58,014 nt of DNA, from contig UQHR01000010.1 in the NCBI GenBank assembly GCA_900540905.1, forward strand, positions 1 through 58,014, written 5' to 3'. Of this stretch, positions 41,479-51,308 are shown piece by piece; position 1 is the first letter of the stretch; every line of letters starts with the position of its first letter. The DNA comes from an uncultured Collinsella sp. (lineage in GTDB: Bacteria > Actinomycetota > Coriobacteriia > Coriobacteriales > Coriobacteriaceae). Under the pieces are notes generated by a model that had not been told where the DNA came from, did not search any database, and saw only the letters and a program-made list of their open reading frames with translations. The position numbers were made by a program, and so were the translations under genes.

Positions 41479-42579
41479 TTAGAGGCCGAAGGCGGATAGG
41501 ATAAGGCCCCAACCGGCACCGATGACGTACATCATGACCAGGAACACGGCGTTTTCACGAGCGCTGCGGTTGGTGCGGAACAGGACAAGATAGCCCACGC
41601 CGGCGGAAATGAGCGTGCCGGCGAGCATCGGCGCCAGCTGTAGCGCGCCCTCCAGGTACAGCTGCGTAATGACCACGCTGGCCGAGCAGTTGGGGATCAG
41701 GCCGACGAGTGCCGAGCCCAAGACGGCGAGCGTCTCGTTGCCACGCAGGAACTGCTCGATCGCGGACTCTCCGAAGGTCTCGAGCACGGCAACTAGAATC
41801 AGCGTCACCAGGAAAATAAAAACCGAAACCTGCACGGTGTGCGAGATCGCGCTGCGGATAATCGACAGGACGGGCGCACCTTCGTGGGAGTGACCGTGGT
41901 CATGCCCATGGCCGTGGTGGTGCTCATGCTCGCCTGCGTGACCGTGGTCATGGCTGTGTCCGTGGTCGCGCTCGTGTTCATCTTCATCATCATCGCAACC
42001 GCAATGGTCGCGCTCGCACAACTCGTGGATGTGGTCGGCGCTCACGCCCGCCTCGGCCACTTCATCAATGATGTCGCCCCCGGTATGGTCGTCGTGCGCG
42101 CAGTTCACATGAGCCGGATTGGCAGCGGTCCCCAGCACGGTACGGCGAATCGCCGCATGCGCGCGGGCATTACGACGAAGGCCGCGGATAGCCGCGTCCA
42201 CGATAAAGCCCGTGACCAGCGCGATCAGTGCCTTCGAAGCCAAAAGCATCGCCATGGTCTGCACGGGCACCTGCTCGGCGAGCAACAGCGGCAGCATCTC
42301 ATCGGAGGTCGAGAGGAACACGGCGACCAGCGTGCCCAGCGTCACGACACGGCCGGCGTACAGCGTTGCTGCCATGGCCGAAAATCCGCACTGCGGCACA
42401 ATGCCCAGCAGCGAGCCAGCCACGGGACCCGCAGCGCCGGCGCGCTTGATAGCGCCGTTGACGCGGTCGCCCGCAACGTGCTCAAGTGTCTCGAGAGCAA
42501 GATACGTCACCAACAAAAACGGCGCCAGCGAGAGCGTGTCCTTGCCGGCGTCGAGCAGAATATCAATCAGCAAATCCAT
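41479..42579 (-). CDS. Putative 10-TM heavy-metal exporter (ArsP_2 family) with His-rich loop
   Basis: The 366-residue polytopic protein has two similar halves of about five helices, each with a short conserved turn containing Cys (GIVPQCGFSAM and GLIPNCSASVV). This is characteristic of the putative 10-TM heavy-metal exporter family also annotated as a manganese transporter. The central cytosolic loop (about residues 165-240) is extremely His/Asp rich with CGCDDDEDEHE and repeated HGHSHDHGH stretches, suggesting metal sensing or delivery. It lies within 1.5 kb of the metal-resistance genes but is on the opposite strand. The metal is not identifiable from sequence. Confidence 0.8.
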   Translation of the reverse strand: MDLLIDILLDAGKDTLSLAPFLLVTYLALETLEHVAGDRVNGAIKRAGAAGPVAGSLLGIVPQCGFSAMAATLYAGRVVTLGTLVAVFLSTSDEMLPLLLAEQVPVQTMAMLLASKALIALVTGFIVDAAIRGLRRNARAHAAIRRTVLGTAANPAHVNCAHDDHTGGDIIDEVAEAGVSADHIHELCERDHCGCDDDEDEHERDHGHSHDHGHAGEHEHHHGHGHDHGHSHEGAPVLSIIRSAISHTVQVSVFIFLVTLILVAVLETFGESAIEQFLRGNETLAVLGSALVGLIPNCSASVVITQLYLEGALQLAPMLAGTLISAGVGYLVLFRTNRSARENAVFLVMMYVIGAGWGLILSAFGL

Positions 42580-42751
42580 GACGGATGGAACCTTTCATGT
42601 CTTTCGGCAGCATTGTAAAAGTCCTAGCGGTCAACTAGGGTATTGTAGTTGTCCTAGGCGCGATGCCAATAGTTGCCCATGGTAAACTATCATCTCGCCA
42701 CATCTCAATGAACCCGAGCCGCGCGGTGCGGCCCGTCCAAGGAGCAGTTAT

Positions 42752-43720
42752 ATGAACGTTTCACAAGCACTCGAATACGAGCGCCAGCCGTTTATTCCCA
42801 TGTTTATCTATGGCGATCACGGCGCCATGGAGTCCGAGCGCCAGAAGGGCGAAGAGGCCCTTAAGGTGCTCGAAACCGAGTACTTTACCGCCGAGGGCGA
42901 CCCCAGCTTCGACTTTGCCACCGTGCGCGACCTGGCTGACCGCAACCGCGACCTGTGCGACCAGATTGGCGAGGCACGCCTGCGCAACGTGACGCCCGCG
43001 ACGCTTTCGCGCGGCCTGTCCGATGCCGACACCTGCGCCGCCATCGGCAAGATGCAAAAGCGCACCGCCGCGTCCGTTATGCGCGAAATCCGCGGCGACC
43101 GCGACGCGCTCGGCGTGGCCTACGCCCGCAAGCCCATCCAGGGCACCGTGCTCGGTATCGACATCGAGACCACCGGCCGTGCACCCGAGCGCGGCTACAT
43201 CATCAACGTCGGCTGGGAGATCATGGAGCTCACCAGCGACGCCGTCCCGCACGACGCCGAGGCACACTACTGCGGCCTGCCCGATATCTACCGCGGCGAG
43301 GATGTGCCGTTGTCGAATATCCACCACATCACCTGGGACGACATCGACGGAAAGGAGCCGTTCCGCGAGAACAAGGAGCTGCAGAAGCAGCTGCTCAAGC
43401 TCATGAAGAAGTACCCGTACATGGCACACAACGCCGCGTTTGAGGACAGCTGGTTCAAGATCCACCTGGACGGCTACGCCGAGGCACGCCGCGCCGGCAA
43501 GATCATCGTCATCGATTCACGCCAGATCTGCCGCAGCCTGGATGCCGACGTCCGCTCGCTCCCCCGCGAATCCGCGCCCGCCGCGCTCGAGAACTGGGCC
43601 CGCCGCCGCGGCACCCTCGCTGCCGACGCCAACGAGCAGCATCTGGGCCTGGACGACACCGATCTCATGCTCCGCACGGTTCAGGCCGAGTTCAACCTCA
43701 AGAACCTGTTTGCCAAGTAG
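42752..43720 (+). CDS. DEDD-family 3'-5' exonuclease-like protein
   Basis: The 322-residue protein has an N-terminal helical region of about 130 residues without recognisable motifs, then a DnaQ-like exonuclease domain: LGIDIETTG (DxE), MAHNAAFEDSWF (third acidic residue), and HLGLDDTDLM (final Asp with preceding His). This order is that of DEDDh-type exonucleases such as the proofreading subunit and RNase T. The unusual N-terminal part may bind a partner or nucleic acid. AAGGAG precedes the ATG. Confidence 0.85.
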   Translation: MNVSQALEYERQPFIPMFIYGDHGAMESERQKGEEALKVLETEYFTAEGDPSFDFATVRDLADRNRDLCDQIGEARLRNVTPATLSRGLSDADTCAAIGKMQKRTAASVMREIRGDRDALGVAYARKPIQGTVLGIDIETTGRAPERGYIINVGWEIMELTSDAVPHDAEAHYCGLPDIYRGEDVPLSNIHHITWDDIDGKEPFRENKELQKQLLKLMKKYPYMAHNAAFEDSWFKIHLDGYAEARRAGKIIVIDSRQICRSLDADVRSLPRESAPAALENWARRRGTLAADANEQHLGLDDTDLMLRTVQAEFNLKNLFAK

Positions 43721-43818
43721 ATTGCCAAGCAGAGGCGCCATTCGCGAGCAATACCTTCCGAGCCATAGCGCCTGTGCAAAAGCAATACGCCGAGGCGTCC
43801 TTTTCAAGCGACGCAATG

Positions 43819-43853
43819 CGGGCCGATATCCAAGTGGATATCGGCCCGTTTTT
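43819..43853 (+). terminator. Intrinsic terminator of the exonuclease gene
   Basis: CGGGCCGATATCC and GGATATCGGCCCG form a perfect 13-bp stem with loop AAGT and five Ts. The rest of the 43721-44034 region holds the ArsR operator. Confidence 0.75.
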
Positions 43854-43960
43854 GCACGTCGCCAAGGTACCCACGTTGGCATCGGCGACCTTATCCGCAC
43901 CCACCGATGCCCTTAGCCGCCACAAGGGTCATTCGATAGCAAAATATTTCACGAATTATA

Positions 43961-44021
43961 TTGACATATGAACATGCGCTCATATACTCGGAAGTAAGTT
44001 ATATGAGCGCATGTTCATATG
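43961..44021 (+). promoter_or_regulatory. Promoter with paired ArsR/SmtB operators
   Basis: TTGACA-N16-TATACT (43961-43988) overlaps a perfect 22-bp inverted repeat (43965-43986 and 44000-44021) whose arms each contain TATGAGCGCATGTTCATA, itself an imperfect palindrome of the ArsR/SmtB type. Binding of the repressor would block the promoter. Confidence 0.75.
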
Positions 44022-44034
44022 AAAGGATATTGCA

Positions 44035-44403
44035 ATGAGCGGACACGATGATGAAATAAAGTCCGGCATCGACACCACCATCGTGTCCGACGTCCCCACC
44101 ACTTGCTCGCCCGAGGACCTTCCCGACGAGGAGCTGCTGTACGACCTTGCCGACCTGTTCAAGGTCTTCAGCGACACCACGCGCATCAAGATCCTCTACG
44201 CCCTCATGGGCCGCGAGCTCTGCGTGGCCGACATCGCCGAGGCGACCGCGACCTCGCAGTCCGCGGTGTCGCACCAGCTGCGCACGCTCAAGCAGTCGCA
44301 CCTGGTTAAATTCCGACGCGACGGGCGCAATATCCTCTACTCGCTTGCCGACGACCATGTCTACACCATGCTCAACCAAGGCATGAGCCACATCTGCGAA
44401 TAG
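44035..44403 (+). CDS. ArsR/SmtB-family metal-sensing repressor
   Basis: The 122-residue winged-helix repressor has recognition helix region ATATSQSAVSHQLRTLKQ and wing VKFRRDGRNILYSLAD. The C-terminal helix matches the alpha-5 metal site D-x-H-x10-H-x2-E (DDH then SHICE), typical of Zn/Co sensors such as SmtB and CzrA; a single Cys in ELCVADI gives at most a partial alpha-3 site. It is expected to release DNA on metal binding. It starts the operon with the metallochaperone and ATPase and is preceded by its own operators; a similar operator half precedes the ATPase. Confidence 0.92.
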   Translation: MSGHDDEIKSGIDTTIVSDVPTTCSPEDLPDEELLYDLADLFKVFSDTTRIKILYALMGRELCVADIAEATATSQSAVSHQLRTLKQSHLVKFRRDGRNILYSLADDHVYTMLNQGMSHICE

Positions 44404-44466
44404 CGACCAACCACGGTACCAACGCGGCCTGCACCCAATCCGCAAAAACAGAGAAAGGAACCCACC

Positions 44467-44685
44467 ATGAAAAAGCAGTTCAAGCTCGACGAGATCGACT
44501 GCGCCAACTGCGCGCGCAAGCTTCAGGACGAGCTGGCTAAGCTCGAGGGCGTCAAGTCCGTTTCGGTCAACTTTATGACTCAGAAGTTGACGCTCGAGGC
44601 CGACGACGCCGAGTTCGACGAGGTCCTCGACCGCGTCGTGGAGTTTACCGCCGACGCCGAGCCGGACTGCGAGATCATTCTCTAG
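44467..44685 (+). CDS. HMA-domain metal-binding protein
   Basis: The 72-residue protein is a single heavy-metal-associated domain with metal loop IDCANCARKL (CxxC) and the beta-alpha-beta-beta-alpha-beta pattern. It probably delivers metal to the ATPase encoded next, whose own N-terminus lacks an HMA domain. AAAGGAA precedes the ATG. Confidence 0.9.
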   Translation: MKKQFKLDEIDCANCARKLQDELAKLEGVKSVSVNFMTQKLTLEADDAEFDEVLDRVVEFTADAEPDCEIIL

Positions 44686-44706
44686 TCTGCGTATACGCTG
44701 ACCCGC

Positions 44707-44731
44707 AAGGCCGCGCTTGCCGCGGCCTTTG
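44707..44731 (+). terminator. Terminator-like hairpin inside the metal operon
   Basis: AAGGCCGCG/CGCGGCCTT with a short following T-run (TTTGCT) lies between the HMA gene and the second operator, so the ATPase likely has its own promoter in addition to read-through. Confidence 0.5.
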
Positions 44732-44741
44732 CTCGCGAAAT

Positions 44742-44763
44742 TATATGAGCGAGTGTTCATACA
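44742..44763 (+). promoter_or_regulatory. Second ArsR/SmtB operator ahead of the P-type ATPase
   Basis: TATATGAGCGAGTGTTCATA matches the operator arm at 44000-44021 with two changes, implying separate metal control of the ATPase. Confidence 0.65.
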
Positions 44764-44784
44764 TTCAAATGGGAGGTTTGAATC

Positions 44785-46737
44785 ATGGCAGCCGCCGATC
44801 CCACAAAGAAAAAGAAGAAGCGCAAGAAGAAAGAGTCACTTGAGCACAAGCGAAATCGAATCCTGCTAGCACTGGGTATTTTTGCCGTTGTTTATGCCCT
44901 CGACGAGCTCGGCGCCCTCACTATCGCATTTGGGGAGCCCGGCAACGTCTACGCCAGCTTCGCACTGTTCCTCGTGCCGTTTTTGATTGCCGGCTACGAC
45001 GTGCTCCAGAAGGCATTCAACAACATCCGCCGCGGCAAGGCCTTCGACGAGAGTTTCCTTATGGCAGTCGCAACCATCGGCGCGTTTGCCATGGTGCTCT
45101 TCCCCGATACCGACCCGCACATGGCCGAAGGCGCCGCCGTCATGCTGTTCTACCAGGTCGGCGAGCTGTTCCAGGCATACGCCGTGGGCAAGAGCCGCAA
45201 GTCGATCAGCGCCATGATGGACATCGCGCCCGACTACGCCAACGTCGAGCAACCCGACGGCACGCTCGAGCAGGTCTTCCCCGATGACATCGCCGTCGGC
45301 ACCGTGATTGTGGTCAAGCCCGGCGAGCGCGTGCCTATCGACGGCGTCATCGTCGAGGGCGAAACCCAGCTCGACACCGCCGCACTCACGGGCGAGTCAG
45401 TTCCCCGCCCCGCCAAGTCCGGCGACGACATCATCAGCGGCTGCATCAACATGACGGGTCTCATCCACGTGCGCACCACCAAACCCTTTGGCGAGTCCAC
45501 CGTCGCGCGCGTCCTGGAGCTCGTGGAGAATGCCAGCGAAAAGAAGGCGCGCACCGAGAACTTCATCACGCGCTTCGCCCGCGTCTACACGCCCGCCGTC
45601 ACCGGCGCTGCCGCGGTGCTCGCGCTTGGCGGCGGCTTGGTCACCGGCGCCTGGTCCGACTGGATCCTGCGCGGCCTGACCTTCCTGGTCGTCAGCTGCC
45701 CGTGCGCATTGGTGATCAGCGTGCCGCTCAGTTTCTTTGGCGGCATCGGCGGCGCCTCCAAGCTGGGCGTTCTCATCAAGGGTTCTAACTATCTCGAGAC
45801 GCTCGCCGATGTGGACACCGTCGTCTTTGACAAGACAGGCACCCTCACCAACGGCACGTTCTCGGTGGTCGCGGTACACCCCGAGGCTGGCTACACCGAG
45901 CAGTCGTTGCTTGAAGTCGCAGCCCTTGCGGAGTCGTTCTCCGATCACCCCATCGCGCAGTCCGTGCGTGTCGCCTACCAGAGCGAGGTCGACCCCAAGC
46001 GCGTTAGCAACTCCACCAACGACGCGGGCCACGGCGTGACGGCAACCATCGACGGCAAGCACGTCGTCGTTGGCAATGCCAAGATGCTTGCTGCGGCCGG
46101 TATCGACGCTCTCAATTGCGAGGTTGTCGGCACGATCCTCCATGTGCTCGTTGACGGCGTTTACGCCGGCCACATCGTGATTGCAGACACCGTTAAGGCC
46201 GACGCCGAGCAGACGATCCGCGACCTGCACGCCGCCGGCGTCAAGCGCACCGTCATGCTCACGGGCGACCGCGAGGAGGTTGCGGCGTCTGTGGCTAAGC
46301 AGCTGGGGCTCGACGAGTTCCACGCGCAGCTGCTGCCGGGCGACAAGGTCGAGCGCGTCGAGGCATTGCTCGCGGGCGAAAGCGGCAAGGGCAAGCTCGC
46401 TTTTGTCGGCGACGGTATCAACGACGCACCCGTGCTTACCCGCGCAGACGTTGGCATCGCCATGGGCGCTATGGGCTCGGACGCCGCAATTGAGGCGGCG
46501 GACGTCGTGCTCATGGATGACAAGCCGTCCAACATCTCCCGCGCGATCCGCGTGGCGCGCAAGACCATGTCGATTGTTTGGCAGAACATCATCTTTGCGC
46601 TGGGCATTAAGTTGCTGATTCTGGTGCTTGCGGCACTGGGCATCGCCAACATGTGGCTTGCCGTGTTCGGCGACGTAGGCGTGGCGATTATCGCAGTCCT
46701 GAACGCCATGCGCGCGATGGGTGTCAAGAACCTGTAG
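44785..46737 (+). CDS. Heavy-metal translocating P1B-type ATPase (Zn/Cd/Co type)
   Basis: The 650-residue pump has the ion-path motif SCPCALVISVPLS, phosphorylation site DKTGTLTNG, TGES in the actuator domain, HP locus SDHPIAQ, and GDGINDAPVL. The CPC motif with the KXG-type soft-metal context and the SmtB-type regulator favour export of Zn, Cd or Co. No N-terminal HMA domain is present. Instead the first 20 residues are a Lys-rich stretch (KKKKKRKKKES) that may contact phospholipid or the chaperone. GGGAGG precedes the ATG. Confidence 0.93.
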   Translation: MAAADPTKKKKKRKKKESLEHKRNRILLALGIFAVVYALDELGALTIAFGEPGNVYASFALFLVPFLIAGYDVLQKAFNNIRRGKAFDESFLMAVATIGAFAMVLFPDTDPHMAEGAAVMLFYQVGELFQAYAVGKSRKSISAMMDIAPDYANVEQPDGTLEQVFPDDIAVGTVIVVKPGERVPIDGVIVEGETQLDTAALTGESVPRPAKSGDDIISGCINMTGLIHVRTTKPFGESTVARVLELVENASEKKARTENFITRFARVYTPAVTGAAAVLALGGGLVTGAWSDWILRGLTFLVVSCPCALVISVPLSFFGGIGGASKLGVLIKGSNYLETLADVDTVVFDKTGTLTNGTFSVVAVHPEAGYTEQSLLEVAALAESFSDHPIAQSVRVAYQSEVDPKRVSNSTNDAGHGVTATIDGKHVVVGNAKMLAAAGIDALNCEVVGTILHVLVDGVYAGHIVIADTVKADAEQTIRDLHAAGVKRTVMLTGDREEVAASVAKQLGLDEFHAQLLPGDKVERVEALLAGESGKGKLAFVGDGINDAPVLTRADVGIAMGAMGSDAAIEAADVVLMDDKPSNISRAIRVARKTMSIVWQNIIFALGIKLLILVLAALGIANMWLAVFGDVGVAIIAVLNAMRAMGVKNL

Positions 46738-46753
46738 CGTCCGTAGTCCCTCC

Positions 46754-46882
46754 GGCCGGGGTCGGGCTTGGTTTTGAAAACGTCCTCGACCAATGAAGTG
46801 CCCCCGTTCTGCTCCTACGGAGCTACGAACGGGGGCACTTCTGGTCTGCGGAATGTTTTCAAAACCAAGCCCGACCCCGGCC
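46754..46882. repeat. 129-bp nested perfect palindrome
   Basis: Outer arms 46754-46781 and 46855-46882 are perfectly complementary (28 bp). Inside them AAGTGCCCCCGTTC and GAACGGGGGCACTT form a second stem. The whole could extrude as a cruciform. It follows the ATPase stop and may terminate both this gene and the convergent DtxR gene. Confidence 0.75.
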
Positions 46883-47018
46883 TGCGGTGACGTTGCTGGC
46901 GGTTCTTGGGCATCGCTTGCTGGCGGGGTTCCTTGTCTGAATTGAACTTAGTTGGTGGGGCTACTGGTCCCGGTCGCTGGCTCGCGCTTTGCGCGAACTC
47001 CGCGCTACTGGGGATCAA

Positions 47019-47408
47019 TTAGGCTTCCGTTGCTGGGCCCGCCACATCTTCCCGCCCCAGCATCGACCTCAGCTTCTCAAAGCTCTCCTCACTCAAGCAA
47101 TGCTCCATGTGGCAACCCTCTTGCGAGGCAACATCGGGCGCTACACCTGCATCCTCTAGCAGCCCCACAAAAAAGCAATGGCGCTCCCACATTTGACGGG
47201 CAACCTCAAGACCGCGTTCCGTCAGATGCACATCGCGTTTGCCCATCTCCACGTAGCCGGTGCTCTCCAAGGCCGCCATGGCTTTAGAGACGCTTGCTTT
47301 GGTTACGCCCAGGTATTCGGCAACGTCAATTGATCGAACGATGCCTTGGCGCTCCGAGAGCACATAAATAGATTCGAGATAGTCTTCTCCGGATTCACGT
47401 AGGGCCAT
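47019..47408 (-). CDS. DtxR/MntR-family metal-dependent regulator
   Basis: The 129-residue protein has the DtxR winged helix (SGEDYLESIYVLSERQGIVRSIDVAEYLGVTKASVSKAM) and the metal-binding/dimerisation domain with ERHCFFVGLLEDAGV and CHMEHCLSEES, which provide Cys/Glu/His ligands. It lacks the SH3-like third domain, as in MntR. Repeated GGCTAACTTT / AAAGTTAGCC words upstream (47433-47517) are likely operators. Mn or Fe homeostasis is inferred; no transporter is adjacent. Confidence 0.9.
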   Translation of the reverse strand: MALRESGEDYLESIYVLSERQGIVRSIDVAEYLGVTKASVSKAMAALESTGYVEMGKRDVHLTERGLEVARQMWERHCFFVGLLEDAGVAPDVASQEGCHMEHCLSEESFEKLRSMLGREDVAGPATEA

Positions 47409-47595
47409 GGGCCGCCTTTCGCGATGATTGCTAGTTAGCCTTTGGATACTTTCCACGGCTAACTTTACCGCAAAAGTTGCCCATGTCTTACTACTTTGCC
47501 TAAAAGTTAGCCGTGTTTCACAAAACGTGCGGGACGAAAACAAAATGGGGACGCCCCGCAAGGAGTGTCCCCAGGTGCCAGGTGCCGGCCCGCAG

Positions 47596-48366
47596 TTACA
47601 TCAATCCAAAGTGCTTCGCGGCGTTGTAGATGCCGTCGTCGTCCACGGCAGTCGTCACATAGGTCGCCGCAGCTTTCACCGTGTCCTGTGCGTTGCCCAT
47701 GGCCACACTCGTGCCCACGGCGGCAAACATCGACAGGTCGTTCTCGCCGTCGCCAAAGGCAATCGCCTCGCTCGCGTCGATACCAAGCCGCTCGAGCGTC
47801 GCCGCCACGCCCAGGTCCTTGCCGCCGTTAGCGGGAATAATATCGCAGAACAGGTCACACCAGCGCGTGGTGAGCGAATGCGACACCGCATCGGTCACGA
47901 TATGCTCGTCGGCCGGGTCCACAAAGGCGCAAAACTGGTAGACCGGCGCGTCAAAGGCGTGCTCAAACGGCTCCTCGTGGTAGACGATTCCCGCGTTGCT
48001 GCCAGCCGTCACCACGCGCTCGGACAGGCGGTTCACAAACGAGTTCTCGCCCTGCATGCACAGCGAGTCATAGCGCCCCTGCGCCACCTGGCCCACAATC
48101 ACCGCGACGTCGTCCGGATCAATCGGACAGCTGCGATAAACCCCCTCGGCATCAAAGCAGTGCTGGCCCGAGAGCGTAATGTACGCATCCCAGCCCAAGT
48201 CGAACAGCCAGTACGGCATCTGGTAGGTCGGGCGACCCGTGGCGATCACGCACGCAATCCCCTGCTCGTGAAAGCTGTCGAGCACCTGCTGCGCCGACGC
48301 CGGAATCCGGTGGGTCTTAAAGCTCAGTAGCGTGCCGTCGATATCGAAAAATGCGGCTTTGATCAT
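47596..48366 (-). CDS. Cof-type HAD-IIB phosphatase
   Basis: The 256-residue HAD hydrolase shows motif I FFDIDGTLL, motif II VIATGRP, a large C2B cap, Lys of motif III in the ANGGKDLGV segment, and motif IV AFGDGENDLSMF. Typical substrates are sugar phosphates or flavin phosphates; the actual one is unknown. It lies 6 bases from the ABC-F stop and is likely cotranscribed with it. Confidence 0.9.
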   Translation of the reverse strand: MIKAAFFDIDGTLLSFKTHRIPASAQQVLDSFHEQGIACVIATGRPTYQMPYWLFDLGWDAYITLSGQHCFDAEGVYRSCPIDPDDVAVIVGQVAQGRYDSLCMQGENSFVNRLSERVVTAGSNAGIVYHEEPFEHAFDAPVYQFCAFVDPADEHIVTDAVSHSLTTRWCDLFCDIIPANGGKDLGVAATLERLGIDASEAIAFGDGENDLSMFAAVGTSVAMGNAQDTVKAAATYVTTAVDDDGIYNAAKHFGLM

Positions 48367-48372
48367 CCTCGT

Positions 48373-50232
48373 CTACTCCTCGCCCTCGAGCTTTTCGCTC
48401 GCCTCGAGCCACGCCATCTCCAGCTCGTCCATGGCGGCGTGGGCCTCGTCGATCTTTGCCTGCTGCTCGCCGAGCGCCGTGTAGTTGGTGGGATCGACCT
48501 GAGCCATGGCGGCCTCGGCCTCCTCCACGCGAGCGCGCTGCGTCTCCATCTTGCGCTCGAGCGAGCTCACCTCGCGGCGGAGCTTTTGACGCTCGGCGTT
48601 GGAAAGACCGTTGGGCTGACCGCTCGACCTGGGCTTTTCGGCCGCCGCAGCCGCGGCACCGGTGTCGAACGTGCCGGTCTTGGCACTCGGCGCGCCCACG
48701 GGCTCGCCCTCGGCGGTGGCGTTGCACAGGCGCAGGTACTGATCGACGCCGCCGGGCATATGCGTCAGGTGGCCGTCAAGCAGTGCCCACTGTTGGTCGG
48801 TCACGCGCTCCATGAGGAAACGGTCGTGCGTCACCAGGATCAGCGTGCCGGGCCAGCCGTCGAGCAGGTCCTCGACAATCGCCAGCATATCGGTATCCAG
48901 GTCGTTGCCGGGCTCGTCCAGGATAAGCACGTTGGGCTCGTCCAGGATCGTCAGCAGCAGCGACAGGCGACGGCGCTGGCCGCCCGAAAGATCGCCGATG
49001 CGACTCCAGAGCTGCTGCGTCGTAAAGCCCAGACGCTCGCAGAGCTTCTCGGGCGAGGTCTCCTTGCCGTCGATGACGTAATACTTCTTATAGTTGCTGA
49101 GCACCTCGCGGATCGTGTCGCCCATGTAGGGCTCGAGCTCCTCGAGCTGCTGCGATAGCACGCCAAAACGCACCGTCTGGCCGATCTTTACACGACCGCG
49201 CAGGGGCGCAATCTTGCCCTGAATCACGTCAAGCAGTGTGGATTTGCCGGCGCCGTTCTCGCCCAACAGGCCATAGCGGTCGCCCGCACCGATGAGCCAG
49301 GTCACGTCGGAGAGCACCTGCTTGGGCGCGCCATCGGTATCCGCATAGCCGGCATCCACGTCGATGACATCGATAACCTGCTTGCCCAGACGGCTCACCG
49401 CCAGGCGCTTAAGCTCCAGCTCGTCGCGCACGGGCGGCACGTCGGCGATGAGCTCGCGAGCGGCGTCCACGCGAAACTTGGGCTTGGTGGAGCGGGCCTG
49501 AGCGCCGCGACTCAGCCACGCAAGCTCCTTGCGCGCCATGTTGCGACGGCGTTCCTCGGTGACGGCGGCCATGCGGTCGCGCTCCACGCGCTGCAGGATG
49601 TATGCCGAGTAGCCGCCCTCGAAGGGATCGACCTGGCCGTCGTGGACCTCCCACATGCTGTTGCAGACCTCGTCCAAGAACCAGCGATCGTGCGTGACCA
49701 CGAGCATGGCGCCCTGGCCGCGCTGCCAGCGAGCCTTTAAGTGGCGCGCGAGCCAGTTGATGGTGCGCATGTCCAGGTGGTTGGTGGGCTCATCGAGCAT
49801 GAGCACGTCATAGTCGCCGATCAGCAGGCGCGCGAGATCAACGCGGCGGCGCTGACCGCCCGAGAGCTCGCACACCATGCCCTCCCAGGGCACATCGCTA
49901 ATAAGACCGGCCAGAATCTGGCGCGTACGCGGACTCGACGCCCACTCATACTCGGGCGTGTCGCCCACAACGGCATGATGCACGGTATCGGTGTCGACAA
50001 GCTGATCCTTTTGGCCGAGTAGACCGATCGTGGTGCCGCGGCGGTGCGTCACGCGTCCGTCATCGGGCTCCAGCGTGCCGGCGAGCACGCTCAGCAGCGT
50101 CGACTTGCCGTCGCCGTTTTTACCGACAATACCAATGCGATCGCCCTCGCCCACGCCGAGCGTCACGCTATCGAAAATATGCTTGGTGGGAAACTCTAGG
50201 CTGATGGAATCGCATCCCAAAAGAATCGCCAT
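48373..50232 (-). CDS. ABC-F ATPase (Uup-like)
   Basis: The 619-residue soluble protein has two ABC domains without membrane segments: Walker A GKNGDGKST and GENGAGKST, signatures ELSGGQRRR and DLSGGQRRR, and Walker B MLDEPTNHLD and ILDEPGNDLD. The interdomain linker and a C-terminal Lys/Glu/Ala-rich coiled coil (KMETQRARVEEAEAAMAQ) fit Uup-like ABC-F proteins that act at the ribosome or on branched DNA. GAAGGAG precedes the ATG at 50232; the long in-frame extension upstream runs through a repeat and is not coding. Confidence 0.9.
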   Translation of the reverse strand: MAILLGCDSISLEFPTKHIFDSVTLGVGEGDRIGIVGKNGDGKSTLLSVLAGTLEPDDGRVTHRRGTTIGLLGQKDQLVDTDTVHHAVVGDTPEYEWASSPRTRQILAGLISDVPWEGMVCELSGGQRRRVDLARLLIGDYDVLMLDEPTNHLDMRTINWLARHLKARWQRGQGAMLVVTHDRWFLDEVCNSMWEVHDGQVDPFEGGYSAYILQRVERDRMAAVTEERRRNMARKELAWLSRGAQARSTKPKFRVDAARELIADVPPVRDELELKRLAVSRLGKQVIDVIDVDAGYADTDGAPKQVLSDVTWLIGAGDRYGLLGENGAGKSTLLDVIQGKIAPLRGRVKIGQTVRFGVLSQQLEELEPYMGDTIREVLSNYKKYYVIDGKETSPEKLCERLGFTTQQLWSRIGDLSGGQRRRLSLLLTILDEPNVLILDEPGNDLDTDMLAIVEDLLDGWPGTLILVTHDRFLMERVTDQQWALLDGHLTHMPGGVDQYLRLCNATAEGEPVGAPSAKTGTFDTGAAAAAAEKPRSSGQPNGLSNAERQKLRREVSSLERKMETQRARVEEAEAAMAQVDPTNYTALGEQQAKIDEAHAAMDELEMAWLEASEKLEGEE

Positions 50233-50276
50233 ATGCCCTGCTCCTTCGTAGAAATTCAACGTTGTCCATGATAGCG

Positions 50277-50317
50277 AAAACCACCACAAAGGGGACAGGC
50301 ACCTTTGTGGTGGTTTT
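50277..50317. repeat. Dispersed palindrome family A, copy 6
   Basis: Full-length consensus unit (AAAACCACCACAAAGG, loop GGACAGGCA, inverse arm) directly upstream of the ABC-F gene. Confidence 0.8.
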
Positions 50318-50342
50318 GGGCAAGCGCACCAGCACGCGACGC

Positions 50343-50379
50343 AAAAAGGCGGGCCATCTCCCAAAAGAGATGACCCGCC
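50343..50379 (-). terminator. Intrinsic terminator of the pst operon
   Basis: On the minus strand GGCGGGTCATCTC and GAGATGGCCCGCC form a stem with one mismatch, followed by five Ts, 57 bases beyond the pstB stop. Confidence 0.75.
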
Positions 50380-50435
50380 TCTCCAATCAGTCCCGTGGCA
50401 ACCGTGGCCGCCGCGGGCCTCAAGCATGTCCCGGA

Positions 50436-51304
<869 letters not shown>

Positions 51305-51308
<4 letters not shown>

